From NCBI RefSeq assembly GCF_001011035.1, contig NZ_CP011492.1:4395516-4459515 (forward strand): a stretch of 64,000 nucleotides of DNA, read 5' to 3'. Below, piece after piece: positions 17,357 through 25,751 of the stretch. The position numbers were made by a program, and so were the translations under genes. Under the pieces are notes generated by a model that searched no databases, had not been told where the DNA came from, and saw only the letters and a list, made by a program, of their open reading frames with translations. This DNA is from Streptomyces sp. CNQ-509 (lineage in GTDB: Bacteria; Actinomycetota; Actinomycetes; Streptomycetales; Streptomycetaceae). Within the stretch, counting starts at the first letter, position 1; each line of letters opens with the position of its first letter.

Positions 17357-17759
17357 GGCCGGGGATTGCGGCGCGGGTGTCGTCGATGATGTCCACGGCG
17401 TCCAGGAGGTGGTCGGTGGAGTCGCTGACCAGGTAGGCGAGTTGCCACACTCGCGCGTACACGGTGCGGATCGCGGGGCTGAGGTACATCGGCTGCGCCT
17501 TGAGGACGTCCACGATGTCCAGCGCCGCGTTGGCCAGGCGCTGGGTGACGGCGGCGTGGTCGGTCAGGGCGGTGGCGGGGCTGGAGCCGGACAGTCCGTG
17601 CCGGGCCAGGGTCACCCGGAGCCGGGCCAGGTCATCGTTGTGGCAGGTGAACTTCTGGGCCAGGTCGAGAAGGTGCTCGGCAGGCGCGGTCAGGTTCATC
17701 GGGACCAGGGGTTCCGTTCTGCTGTGGGGTCACCAGCGGCTTGGCGCGGGCATGCGGTT

Positions 17760-18218
17760 TCAGGGGGCTTGCCACAGGAAGCGGGCGACGTGGTCGTTGC
17801 CATGGCTGGACCGGGGGCGGGAGGTTGTGTGCCATCCGGCCCGGGGTGGACGGCTGGCGATCAGGTGCCAGCCCGCGCCGCGAAGAGAGGCGCCGCTCTC
17901 GCCCGCTTGCGTGTACGTGATCAGACGCCGGTATCCGAGGGCCTTGGCCGCTCTCTAGGCGGCGCCGTAGAGCAGGGAGTTGGCGTTGGGTGCGCCGTCG
18001 CTGGCGGTCCGGGTGACTTCGAGGGTGGCGCCGTCGTCCAGGTGCCGTGCCACGGGGCGGCCCACCACGGCCACGGCGCGCAGGGTGTCGGCCTCGTCGG
18101 CGGCTCCGACGGAGAAGATCTGCCCGACGGGCGGCTGGTGGTGGCGGTGCCAGAGCCGGACGAACTCCTTGGCGTCGCGGGAGCGGACGGGCACCAGGTG
18201 CAGACGCTGGCTGCTCAC
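17760..18218 (-). pseudogene. XF1762-family protein interrupted by an amber codon
   Basis: The GTG start overlaps the stop of the coupling-protein gene. The frame reads LHLVPVRSRDAKEFVRLWHR, GATLEVTRTASDGAPNANSL and LLYGAA, then a TAG at 17955-17957, and continues without shift as RAAKALGYRRLITYTQAGES to FLWQAP and a TGA. Homologues, as I recall them, have Trp at the TAG position (AAWRAAKALGY), so one TGG-to-TAG change explains it. The family resembles small acetyltransferase-like proteins of phages and plasmids. Without suppression only 87 aa would be made. Confidence 0.8.
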
Positions 18219-20011
18219 GCGGCGGGTCCGAAGTCGGCTTGCGTGGGTGCGTGCTTGGCGACGGCGCGGGTGGTGATCGCCTTGGACGCGCGGTCGGAGG
18301 CCGCCGACAGGTCCGCTGCTCCGGGTTCGAGGTACCAGGGGCGCAGGGTGAGCATGGCGGCCCGCATCCCGGTGGCAAAGCAGATGGCCATGCCCTTGGG
18401 CAGGGCGCGGATGGCGTCCGCGGGCAGGATCCGCTCCTGCCGCATCGACACGGACATCGACCTGCCGGACTCCGAGTGCGACGTCGAGGTGGTCTCCACA
18501 TCGTGGTCGCCGATCAGCCGGGATAGCTTGTCCGCGAAGTCCGGGTCGTCGATCCCGCTGCCGATGATCTTGATGGTGGCGGCGCTCCACAGGGCGTCCA
18601 TGCCGGCGTCGCCCCAGACCTTCTGGCCCTGGCGGTAGGACTGCAGGATCGTGATCGGGATGATGCCGCGGGAGCCGAGGTGGCTGTAGAGGTCGGGCAG
18701 ATCGGAGATCTTGCAGACGTTGGCGGCTTCGTCGAGGATCGCCAGGAGCGGGGGGTCGAGGCGTCCGCCGGCGCGTTCGGCCTGGGTGGTCGCGGCGCGC
18801 ATCACGCTGTCCGCGCACGCGGCGATCAGTGCGGAGGCTCCTCCGCCGCCGTCCTTCGACAGCAGATACAGCGAGTCGGTCGCGGTCACGAACTCGGCGG
18901 GCTCGAACTCGGGGACGTCTTTCTGAGGGGTGACCCAGGCGGCGATCTTGGTATCGAGGAGCGCGGCGGCGTACTGGCGGGCGGTCTCGTAGATGCCGTC
19001 GCGGGTCTCGGGCGGGCCTTCGACGGTGCCCTTGAGCTGGGCCGCGACCGCGGTGTGCCCGTGGTCGCGCAGGATGTCCAGCGGGGTGCGGTCGGCGGGG
19101 AAGGCGAGCCACTGCATGACGTCGGTGACGGGGCGTTCGTCGAGGGCGGCGGCGAGGAAGAGCTGGGCGAGGATGTTGGATCCGGCCTTGGACCAGAAGT
19201 CGCCCTGCTGGGAGGCATCGACGCTCGCGGCGAGGAAGTGGCCGGCGAGGCGGCCGGCGCCTTCGAGGGTGGTGGCGTCGGCCAGCGGGTTCCACCACAT
19301 GGCGCGTTCGGCGTGGGCGATCTGCTGCGGGTCCATCGACCAGACCCGTCCCACGGCCGCCCGCGCGTTGAGGGTGGCGGTGTAGGCGTCGCCTGCGGCC
19401 TTGTTGCTGGTGAGCATCACCGGGCCGGGCGCAGCGAGGATGGCGGGGATGGCCAGTGCGGTGGTCTTCCCGGAGCGGGGTGCCATGATCGCGACCGCCA
19501 CGTCCTCGTAGCCCATGCGGACCTCGCGCCGGGTGCCTTGCAGGTTGCCCAGCAGGACGCCGGTGTCGTGGGCGTCGATGTGCTTGCTGGTCTTCAGGCT
19601 CGGGCGCAGCGAGCGGGCCTTGGCGGTGATGGCTTTGGCCATCAGCGGTTCGATATCCCGCGCCTGCGCCAGCACGGGCGCCTTCTTCTTCCCGGCGCCG
19701 CGGCGGTTGCGGTGCCGGATCCACAAGGCGATCCCCGCTGCCCCGACAGCAAGAAGAAGAGTCGCAGGTGCGATGCGGGCGCCGATCAGCAGGGACGTTT
19801 CTCCCACGTCGGGCCAGACCTGCTCGGGGTGCAAGAGGGCGTCGGTCGGCTGGTACGGCGCCCAGTCGTTCCCGGTGAGGTGAGCGGTGATGTTGCCGGA
19901 CAGCCAGGCGAGATGGGACAGCGGGACGACGACGGCGACGACGCCGAGGATCAGTCGCAGGACGAGGTCGTAGCCGTCGGTGGAACCGTTCGGGAAGGAG
20001 GAAGGGGGCAA
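18215..20011 (-). CDS. VirD4/TraG-type conjugal coupling ATPase
   Basis: The 598-aa protein has two N-terminal membrane helices (about 18-38 and 72-98), a Walker A APRSGKTT (177-184), Walker B LLAILDEAANV and DLYSHLGSRGIIPITILQSY, all typical of type IV coupling proteins. It would link the relaxosome to the secretion channel at the membrane and energise DNA transfer. The start is TTG with GGAAG about 10 nt upstream. It lies some 20 kb from the T4SS core at 39-46 kb but on the same strand, and its stop overlaps the XF1762 pseudogene. Confidence 0.92.
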   Translation of the reverse strand: MPPSSFPNGSTDGYDLVLRLILGVVAVVVPLSHLAWLSGNITAHLTGNDWAPYQPTDALLHPEQVWPDVGETSLLIGARIAPATLLLAVGAAGIALWIRHRNRRGAGKKKAPVLAQARDIEPLMAKAITAKARSLRPSLKTSKHIDAHDTGVLLGNLQGTRREVRMGYEDVAVAIMAPRSGKTTALAIPAILAAPGPVMLTSNKAAGDAYTATLNARAAVGRVWSMDPQQIAHAERAMWWNPLADATTLEGAGRLAGHFLAASVDASQQGDFWSKAGSNILAQLFLAAALDERPVTDVMQWLAFPADRTPLDILRDHGHTAVAAQLKGTVEGPPETRDGIYETARQYAAALLDTKIAAWVTPQKDVPEFEPAEFVTATDSLYLLSKDGGGGASALIAACADSVMRAATTQAERAGGRLDPPLLAILDEAANVCKISDLPDLYSHLGSRGIIPITILQSYRQGQKVWGDAGMDALWSAATIKIIGSGIDDPDFADKLSRLIGDHDVETTSTSHSESGRSMSVSMRQERILPADAIRALPKGMAICFATGMRAAMLTLRPWYLEPGAADLSAASDRASKAITTRAVAKHAPTQADFGPAA

Positions 20012-20041
20012 AGGCTGGGTGCTTCCGGGAGTGGCGGCGGG

Positions 20042-20821
20042 TCAGCGGCTGCGGCGGTTGTTCGCCGGCGGGTGCGAGGGGTTCGGGCTCGCGGGCGGGC
20101 GGGTGTGGCGGGCAGCGAGGGTGCGGACACGTTCTTCCAGGGCGGCGACGGCGAGGTCGGCGCGTACGGCCTGGGACCGGCGGGTGATGAGTTTCGGGTC
20201 GTGGATCGGGAGGGTGCCCCGGTATCCGGTACGCAGGAGGGGCGCGGGGTCGGCGAGGGCGGTGGTGAACGCGCCGATGAGGTGCGGCGGGGTGTGTTCG
20301 CCGAAGCGTGCCTGCCACACCCGCTGGTGCGCGCCGAGCTTGACGGTCACTAGCCAGGCACCTGGGCTGTCCGCGGTCTCCGAGCGTGTGATGTCGGCCG
20401 TGCTGTCGGGTGATCGGATGCCGCTGGCGTTGCGGGTCCAGCCGGCCTGCAGGAGGGGTTCGTACGGATCGGAGGGTGTGTTCGCTTGTGCCGAGGGGTC
20501 GGTGAGTGCGTCGGTGACGGCGGCGATGAGTTCGACGGGGGTGCGGGCGCCGAAGCTGACGAACCAAGCGGGCCGCCGGTCCGCCTCCGGGGCGTGGATC
20601 AGGGTCCACCACCGGTTGTCGGGGGCGGGTTCCAGGCGCAGGAGAGCCTGGTGGTCGGGGCTGGACAGCACGACGCGGGGCATCAGAGGGTCGTTGCCGT
20701 GGCTCCAGCCGCAGGCACGGTGCAGGGGGACGGTGACCCAGGCGGGGTCCCCGCCACCGGCCAGATGGCGCGGGGAGATGAAGTCGACCTCGACGCTCCC
20801 GGGAGGCGGCGGGGTGGTCAC
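20042..20821 (-). CDS. DUF317 protein
   Basis: GTG overlapping the upstream stop (GTGA) gives 259 aa. Two related DUF317-type repeats are seen: FISPRHLAGGGDPAWVTVPL, SPDHQALLRLEPAPDNRWW, PAWFVSFGARTPVELIAAVT and then VWQARFGEHTPPHLIGAFTT. DUF317 is a Streptomyces-restricted family abundant on plasmids and integrative elements, with no known biochemical role. An Arg/Pro-rich tail ends the protein. It is one of five intact copies in this window. Confidence 0.8.
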   Translation of the reverse strand: MTTPPPPGSVEVDFISPRHLAGGGDPAWVTVPLHRACGWSHGNDPLMPRVVLSSPDHQALLRLEPAPDNRWWTLIHAPEADRRPAWFVSFGARTPVELIAAVTDALTDPSAQANTPSDPYEPLLQAGWTRNASGIRSPDSTADITRSETADSPGAWLVTVKLGAHQRVWQARFGEHTPPHLIGAFTTALADPAPLLRTGYRGTLPIHDPKLITRRSQAVRADLAVAALEERVRTLAARHTRPPASPNPSHPPANNRRSR

Positions 20822-21387
20822 GTTCGTGCCGGGTTTCGCGCGCCGGGTGCGGGGGCCGTGGTGGGCGGTGCGCTTCGGCGGAGGCGGGCGTTTCGTGCGG
20901 CTGTGTTGATCTCGCGGAGGGCGTAGCCGTGGGTGGCCCAGGTGTCGAGGTGGCTCCACGCCTCGGCGTGGTACTCGGCCTGGGCGTCGTCGAACGCCGC
21001 GGTGCCGGGGGAGGCGTTGGCGGGCAGGCCGTCGCGGGTCCCTAGCCACTGGTCGTGCAATTCGTCGAGTTGGTCGAGCGCGGAGCGCAGGACGTCTGTC
21101 TGCCAGCGCCAGCGGCTCTGCACGGTGTCCGCCGGCAGCCGGGCAAGTTGCGCTTCGGCGGTGGCGAGCAGGTGGCGGGCGCCGGTGTGGAGTGCTTCAA
21201 ATGCCGCGGCGGCGTCGGCGTCGCGCTGGCCGGCGCGGATGCCGTAGGCGTGTTCGTCGTGGGGCCAGCCGTCGAGGTCGGTGTGCTCCTCGGAGTAGAT
21301 GTCCCAGCCGGCGAGGATCTTCTCGCTGTCGCGAAGGTAGTCGTCGAGGCGCCGCAGCAGAGCGCGGTGTCGGTGATCGGTGGAGAT
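20818..21387 (-). CDS. Hypothetical helical protein, AUC start proposed
   Basis: Coding sequence begins RALLRRLDDYLRDSEKILAG, right after the stop of the DUF317 gene upstream. The only plausible start is ATC at 21387 with AGGA 7 nt before it; the nearest canonical codon is 400 nt upstream, inside the DUF317 gene in another frame. The 189-aa product is helical, with QSRWRWQTDVLRSALDQLDE and SHLDTWATHGYALREINTAA, the latter resembling the WPYVTTWAEHGYLVDSLI segment of the 12876-14075 gene. No function is assigned. Confidence 0.55.
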   Translation of the reverse strand: MSTDHRHRALLRRLDDYLRDSEKILAGWDIYSEEHTDLDGWPHDEHAYGIRAGQRDADAAAAFEALHTGARHLLATAEAQLARLPADTVQSRWRWQTDVLRSALDQLDELHDQWLGTRDGLPANASPGTAAFDDAQAEYHAEAWSHLDTWATHGYALREINTAARNARLRRSAPPTTAPAPGARNPART

Positions 21388-21404
21388 GGAGGAGTCCTGT
21401 CGGT

Positions 21405-22235
21405 TCAGCGGCGGGCGGCGGCACGGGCGGTGCCGGTCTTCACCGGGTCGGCCGCGGGTTTCTTCTGCCGTCGGGTGGCACGCGCGGCGCGGTGCAGGGA
21501 CGTGATCCGCGTGGCGTGCGCTTTGACGACGTCTTCCGGGGTGAGCGCACTGGGCGTGGACGCGGCGCCGTAGTGGACGGTGCTGTCGAACATGGCGCGG
21601 TGCAGCGGGGCGGGGTCGGCGAGTGCGGTGACGAAGGCGGCCACGAGGTACTCGGGCATGTAGTCGCTGAACCATGCGTTCCAGATCCGCGGCCCGTCGT
21701 AGTGGCCGCTTCGCGGCTCGCGGGTCTCCACGTGCCAGTGCGGCGTGTCGTGGAACTCCTGGTTGCGTAGCTCCACCCGGCACATGCCGTCGGGTGACGC
21801 GGCGGTCGCCGGGTCGCTCACGCGCCAGCCCGCGGATTCAAGGGTCGAGATGATGCCCGGCGGATCCACGATCGTGGGGCTGACGAGCGTGTCGGTGAGG
21901 GAGGCGATGACCTCGGCGGGGGCGAGGCCGCTGAGGTTGGCGTGCCAGCCGAAGGCGGTGTCGGTGGTGTCGGCTTGCAGGTACCACCACCTGGAGGTGC
22001 TGTGTGCCGCCGGGGTGTGCTGGAGGCGGTAGCGGTAGTCGGGGCTGCGCAGGACGATGTCGGCCCCCAGCCGGTCGGAGACGGTGCGCCAGCCGGCGGC
22101 GGCCAGGCCGTGGGTGACGTGCCGGGGATCTCCCGGCCCGGCGAGGTGGCGCGGGCTGGTGTCGTAGGGGATCTGCCAGGCATGCGTGTCGGCGAACGCG
22201 GCGGTAAGGCGTTCGGTCAGCGGCACCAGGCGCAC
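21405..22235 (-). CDS. DUF317 protein
   Basis: The 276-aa product contains DTSPRHLAGPGDPRHVTHGL, SPDYRYRLQHTPAAHSTSRW, GLAPAEVIASLTDTL and AWFSDYMPEYLVAAFVTALA, two DUF317-type repeats. GTG at 22235 or 22226 can start it; both overlap the 3' end of the small gene upstream, so translation is probably coupled. The C-terminus is basic. Function unknown. Confidence 0.8.
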   Translation of the reverse strand: MRLVPLTERLTAAFADTHAWQIPYDTSPRHLAGPGDPRHVTHGLAAAGWRTVSDRLGADIVLRSPDYRYRLQHTPAAHSTSRWWYLQADTTDTAFGWHANLSGLAPAEVIASLTDTLVSPTIVDPPGIISTLESAGWRVSDPATAASPDGMCRVELRNQEFHDTPHWHVETREPRSGHYDGPRIWNAWFSDYMPEYLVAAFVTALADPAPLHRAMFDSTVHYGAASTPSALTPEDVVKAHATRITSLHRAARATRRQKKPAADPVKTGTARAAARR

Positions 22236-22576
22236 CCCGGCCCGTCGGCGGCACCCGCGTCGTCGTAGAGGTCGCGGAGGTCATCGAGGAGGTAGTGGAG
22301 GGCGTGCTGGTCTTCCTGCGCTGAGGCGGCAGCGCGCAGCTGCGCGATTAGGAGGCCGGCTTCGGTGGTGCGGGGGGTGTCCGGGTGGTCGTGCAGGGCA
22401 CGGGCCAGGGCGCGCAGGGTGTCGGCGAACTGGAGGGGCAGGCCGATGAGTTCGTCGAGGAGGGGCTCGACGAGGGCGAGTGCTTCGTCGGGGTCGGGGC
22501 CGGAGCGCAGGTAGTCGGTCAGGCGGGACAGCGTCTCGGTGACGGCGCGCAGGTCTTCGGCGGTGGGTTCGGGCAT
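22217..22576 (-). CDS. Small acidic helical protein
   Basis: The ATG at 22576 has GAGGAG shortly upstream, giving 119 aa that begin MPEPTAEDLRAVTETLSRLT. The protein is helical and acidic (PDEALALVEPLLDELIGLPL, YLLDDLRDLYDDAGAAD). The frame open upstream is Arg/Pro-rich and non-coding. It sits between two DUF317 genes and overlaps the next start. No domain is recognised. Confidence 0.65.
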   Translation of the reverse strand: MPEPTAEDLRAVTETLSRLTDYLRSGPDPDEALALVEPLLDELIGLPLQFADTLRALARALHDHPDTPRTTEAGLLIAQLRAAASAQEDQHALHYLLDDLRDLYDDAGAADGPGCAWCR

Positions 22577-22596
22577 CGGTCTCCTCGGGTGCGGGG

Positions 22597-23418
22597 TCAG
22601 CGGCGGGTTCGCGCGCCAGCGGGTGCGTAGGGGCGGGCTGGGGTGGTACGCGGCCGGACGCGCTGGGCGCTGCTGGGTGCCCAGGCTGCGGCGCGGGCGG
22701 CTGTGATCCTGGTCTGCTGCCAGGCGCGGAGCTGGGAGGGCAGGACGGACACGGACCAGGTGCGGATCTGCGCGCTGAAGGGAACGCGCCCGCGTGGGCG
22801 CATCACCGGTTCGGGGCTGGCGAGTTCCGTGGTGAAGGCTTGCACCAGGTGCATCGGCGTGCTGATCGAGAACTGGGCACTCCACCCGTTGCCCTGCGCA
22901 TCCTTCGCCCCGGTCCACCACATCGCCTCTCCGTCGGACTTGTGGTGGTACTGCATCCAGGCGGTGTTGTCGGGGCTGGTCGCGCTGTAGTGCCGTCCCT
23001 CGGGACGCGCGTTCCAGCCCTGCTGCTCCAGGGGCGCCCAGACATCGGGGGCGTGCGCGTCACGGGGGCGGGTGAGGGCGTCGGTCAGCCCCGCGACGAT
23101 CTCCACCGGTGTCTGCCGGCCGAGGTGCGCCCACCAGGCATCGTCACGGCCGTTCGCGTCCGCGTGAATCGCCCATCCTCCGGGCAGGACGTGCGGGTTG
23201 TAGACGATGCGGACCGTGCGGTCGGGGCTCTCCAGGGCCAGCGGGCCGCCCGCCTTCGACTTGTCCTGCCACCCGCAGGCGTACAGGGCGTGAGAGACGT
23301 GGCGGATGTCGCCGCCGCCGGCCAGAGCGCGGGGCTGGACGAGGTAGTGCTGCTCGGCCTGCTCACCCGCCCCCCAGCCCGGCGTCGTTCCCTGACCCGG
23401 CCCGTTCTTCCTTTTCAC
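22597..23418 (-). CDS. DUF317 protein
   Basis: GTG overlapping the upstream stop gives 273 aa. DUF317 blocks: LVQPRALAGGGDIRHVSHAL, SPDRTVRIVYNPHVLPGGWA, WWAHLGRQTPVEIVAGLTDA and WSAQFSISTPMHLVQAFTTE. The C-terminal third is basic and may bind nucleic acid. It is the third DUF317 copy within 3.4 kb, suggesting tandem duplication followed by divergence. Confidence 0.8.
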   Translation of the reverse strand: MKRKNGPGQGTTPGWGAGEQAEQHYLVQPRALAGGGDIRHVSHALYACGWQDKSKAGGPLALESPDRTVRIVYNPHVLPGGWAIHADANGRDDAWWAHLGRQTPVEIVAGLTDALTRPRDAHAPDVWAPLEQQGWNARPEGRHYSATSPDNTAWMQYHHKSDGEAMWWTGAKDAQGNGWSAQFSISTPMHLVQAFTTELASPEPVMRPRGRVPFSAQIRTWSVSVLPSQLRAWQQTRITAARAAAWAPSSAQRVRPRTTPARPYAPAGARTRR

Positions 23419-23801
23419 CTGTGCCGCCGGGCGGTGGGCGCAGCGAAGGCCGGCTTCGCATCCGCCGCGGCGAGTTGCTCGCGGGCGTGGTGGAGGGTTT
23501 CGCGGTGCTCGTCCAGGTCGAGGCCGATGTCGTCGAGCTCGTTCGAGGCACGGCCCAGAGCCAGCCAGACTTCCGGCGGCAGAGCGCCACGTCCGCTCTG
23601 GTCCTTGGCGAGCACGCTGCTGACGACCATGAGGTGGGTGATGCCGCCGAGGACCCCTTCCTCCGGGTCGGGATCCAGGATGCGCGCGATGACCCGTGCG
23701 GCCTGGCCTGGCGGGAGCTGCGAGAGGCGATCGGCGAGTTGGCCGAGCTGGTAGGTGATCTCGTCGGCCAGCCTTTCGGCATACAAGGTGGGGCGGGACA
23801 T
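23415..23801 (-). CDS. Hypothetical helical protein
   Basis: The ATG at 23801 has GGAG 5 nt upstream. The 128-aa product is helical (EITYQLGQLADRLSQLPPGQ, ASNELDDIGLDLDEHRETLH) with a short basic tail. Its stop overlaps the DUF317 start. Such short helical proteins recur throughout this leftward run. No known domain. Confidence 0.65.
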   Translation of the reverse strand: MSRPTLYAERLADEITYQLGQLADRLSQLPPGQAARVIARILDPDPEEGVLGGITHLMVVSSVLAKDQSGRGALPPEVWLALGRASNELDDIGLDLDEHRETLHHAREQLAAADAKPAFAAPTARRHR

Positions 23802-23823
23802 GTGGCTCCAGGTCGGGGGGCGG

Positions 23824-24009
23824 TCAGTGGTGGTGCGGGTGCCCGATCCGGCGGAGTTCGGTGTCGGCGGGTTCGGGGCGGGCGCCGGCCAGCAGCCGGG
23901 TGCGGTCGCTGTCGACCGGGGTGCAGGCGCGCAGGTAGCCGCGGAACAGGGCGGTCGCGAGGCGGGGCTTGAGACTGGGGGTGATCGGCGGGGGAGTGCG
24001 GGGTGCTAC
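23824..24009 (-). CDS. Possible short protein without a canonical start
   Basis: A 61-codon frame reads SLKPRLATALFRGYLRACTP and LLAGARPEPADTELRRIGH before TGA. It follows GGAGAG at good spacing, but the codon there is GTA and no ATG, GTG or TTG is in frame. It could be a real short gene with a damaged start, or the tail of a frameshifted one. Confidence 0.3.
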   Translation of the reverse strand, partial: VAPRTPPPITPSLKPRLATALFRGYLRACTPVDSDRTRLLAGARPEPADTELRRIGHPHHH

Positions 24010-24052
24010 GGGTCTCTCCGAAAGTCAGTCGGACAGGGGCACGGTGCCGGGT

Positions 24053-24253
24053 TCAGCGGCGCCGTACCCGGCGGGGCGGCCGGGCGCTGAGAGGGCTGCG
24101 CCGTCGGTGCGGGGTCCAGGGGGTGGTGATCGCCGCGCGGGCTGGAAGCGGGCAATCCGCTGGGTTGGAGGATGTCTGCTGCCTGCTCGGTTCCGCCGAT
24201 GGCGGCGGGACCAGCTCGGTGCGGGGGCTTTGGTGAGGGTGATCCCTCGTCAT
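24053..24253 (-). CDS. Possible short disordered protein
   Basis: ATG overlaps the stop of the upstream gene (ATGA), giving 66 aa rich in Pro, Ser and Arg with no secondary-structure signature. All three frames here are open for long stretches, so coding support is weak. The overlap is the main argument for it. Confidence 0.3.
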   Translation of the reverse strand: MTRDHPHQSPRTELVPPPSAEPSRQQTSSNPADCPLPARAAITTPWTPHRRRSPLSARPPRRVRRR

Positions 24254-25026
24254 CGAGCCCTGCCGGTCCGCGAAGGGCGGGCGCCTTCGGGGGGCGGCGA
24301 GGTGGACGGGGCCGCGGAGGGTGCGGACCGGCTCGTGGGGTGCTGCAGTGCGGTGGTGATGCCGAGGGCGTCGAGCTGCGGGCCGATCGCGCGCACCGCG
24401 CGGGCCTGGGCTCGGGTGTCGTCCGCGGCGAGGCTGTAGATGCCGGTGTGCGGGTCCTGGACGAACCCGGCCTCCGTCAGGACGGGCCCGGCGGTATCGC
24501 CGATGGGGGCGGTGGCGATGCTGCCGTCCGGCTGCCAGGTCAGCACGAGCCGGTCCGGCTGGGAGGGCTGGGTGCCGCCCAGGGCGTTGTGCCGGACTTC
24601 GGCGAGCGCGGCGTCGTAGCGGACGAGGAGGTCACTGGCGACGGCCTCGGCGTCCAGGAACGGATCCCCAGCCAGAGCGATGCCGTTCGGCTCGCGTACG
24701 CCGCGGTACGCCTCGTCGGGCAGAGCACGGGGAGCAACCGGGGCGATGAGGAAGCCGTCGCCTCCGTCGTGCCGGTCGAGGAGGGCGAGCTGGGCGCCAT
24801 CGGGGCGGCTGAGGACGGCGGCCCGCTGCAGGGGCTGCTCTGCGAGGGAGGCGGCGGCCAGATCCAGGTCCCAGATGCGCTCGGCCAGTTCGGCGAGATC
24901 GGCGAGGTAGGAACGGTGGTCCCTGTCGTCCGTGGGCAGGTGGGTGGTGGTCCAGGTGCCGGGAAGCTGGTCGGCCAGGACGTCGGCGAACGAGGCCAGA
25001 CGCCCGGTGGTGTCGTGATCGTGCAT
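24250..25026 (-). CDS. Hypothetical plasmid protein (paralogue of the 37690-38808 product)
   Basis: The ATG at 25026 has AAGGA six nt upstream, giving 258 aa. Blocks such as ASFADVLADQLPGTWTTTH, LVLTWQPDGSIATAPIGD and GFVQDPHTGIYSLAADDTRA align with ATFAPAVADRLPGHWTSRL, VTLTWYPDGTFGAPYTS and GFCYFPHRDAFVLSAEYPED in the gene at 37690-38808, so the two are paralogues. The fold is unknown; no catalytic motif stands out. Confidence 0.65.
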   Translation of the reverse strand: MHDHDTTGRLASFADVLADQLPGTWTTTHLPTDDRDHRSYLADLAELAERIWDLDLAAASLAEQPLQRAAVLSRPDGAQLALLDRHDGGDGFLIAPVAPRALPDEAYRGVREPNGIALAGDPFLDAEAVASDLLVRYDAALAEVRHNALGGTQPSQPDRLVLTWQPDGSIATAPIGDTAGPVLTEAGFVQDPHTGIYSLAADDTRAQARAVRAIGPQLDALGITTALQHPTSRSAPSAAPSTSPPPEGARPSRTGRAR

Positions 25027-25054
25027 GGTGTCCTTGACGGGGTGGGCGGTGAGG

Positions 25055-25738
25055 TCAGCGGCGCAGGACCGCGGCAACGTCCGGCGGCGCCGGCGGCACG
25101 CCGCCCGGCGGTGGCGGGCACGCGCACACCGCGGAGCGCTCCGGCTCGCCGGCGGGGACCTGTTCGGTGCAGGTGCTGCGGCCGGGGTGGTCGGCGAGCG
25201 CGTCGCGGGTGCAGGCCAGATCGGTGCGCACGGCGCGCAGGTGGTGGTCGGCGAGGTGGCGCAGGCGCTGGGCGATGTGCGGGTCGGCGGCGTCGCCGAG
25301 GCCGTCGTGGAACTCGGCGGCGGCGAGGAGGACGTCTTCCAGCGCGGCCAGGACGCCGTCGTGGGCGGCCGTCACCTCGGTGAGCACGTCGGCGGCCTCG
25401 GCGGTGGTGGTGGCCTCGCGGAGAAGGTCGGCGAGGTGGGCGACGCCGGCGCCCAGCGGGAGGTAACCGGCCGGGCGCGCGTCGGTGTCGAAGGCGTCGT
25501 CGCAGTCGATGTGATACCCGGCTGTGCGGAGACGTGCGACGGCTTCGGTGCCCAGACGGTCCTCGTCGTCCTTCGCGAGGCCGGTGGGGGCGCGGTGGTA
25601 GGTCTCGTGGACGCGGACGACGGCGACGAATCCGGTGCGCTGCAGGATGCTGTGCGCGGCCAGGTCGCCGCCGCGGGCGAGGAGTTCACCGGAATGCGGG
25701 TCGCGGCGGACGTCCAGGAGTTGTTCGACGGTGGGCAA
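25055..25738 (-). CDS. Hypothetical protein
   Basis: TTG at 25738 with GGAGA about 10 nt upstream gives 227 aa. The N-terminus MPTVEQLLDVRRDPHSGELL is followed by TGFVAVVRVHETYHRAPTGL and a long helical region (LADHHLRAVRTDLACTRDAL). The C-terminus carries CTEQVPAGE and CACPPPPGG, a few cysteines but no clear zinc motif. It is spaced 28 nt from the next gene. Function unknown. Confidence 0.6.
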   Translation of the reverse strand: MPTVEQLLDVRRDPHSGELLARGGDLAAHSILQRTGFVAVVRVHETYHRAPTGLAKDDEDRLGTEAVARLRTAGYHIDCDDAFDTDARPAGYLPLGAGVAHLADLLREATTTAEAADVLTEVTAAHDGVLAALEDVLLAAAEFHDGLGDAADPHIAQRLRHLADHHLRAVRTDLACTRDALADHPGRSTCTEQVPAGEPERSAVCACPPPPGGVPPAPPDVAAVLRR

Positions 25739-25751
25739 AGAAAGGTTTCTC

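Larger units (their letters stand above)
15787..17699 (-). pseudogene. Winged-helix paralogue 3, split by a mobile element and frameshifted
   Basis: The 5' part (from ATG 17699) encodes APAEHLLDLAQKFTCHNDDL through VDIIDDTRAAIPG. The 3' part, beyond the element at 16275-17356, encodes SHKEALGEAGRRVELVRDL, LTQHAALRAVAQGKVT and ISTIRSLES. Removing the element plus one 10-bp target copy (1092 nt) restores the frame exactly and gives a protein colinear with the gene at 12124-12879. A second lesion near 15975, apparently one missing C, breaks the wing; the shifted frame continues GLVARAPCPLLLHDERIHLT to a stop at 15787. The gene is therefore inactive. Confidence 0.8.

Noticed and set aside
16578..18638. 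Long plus-strand open frame across the insertion element
   Set aside because: Overlaps the zinc-ribbon gene, a winged-helix gene and the coupling-protein gene in other frames; no motif.
17955..20612. An 885-codon open frame on the minus strand
   Set aside because: Shadow of the coupling-protein gene; only its last ~87 codons are real (XF1762-family start).
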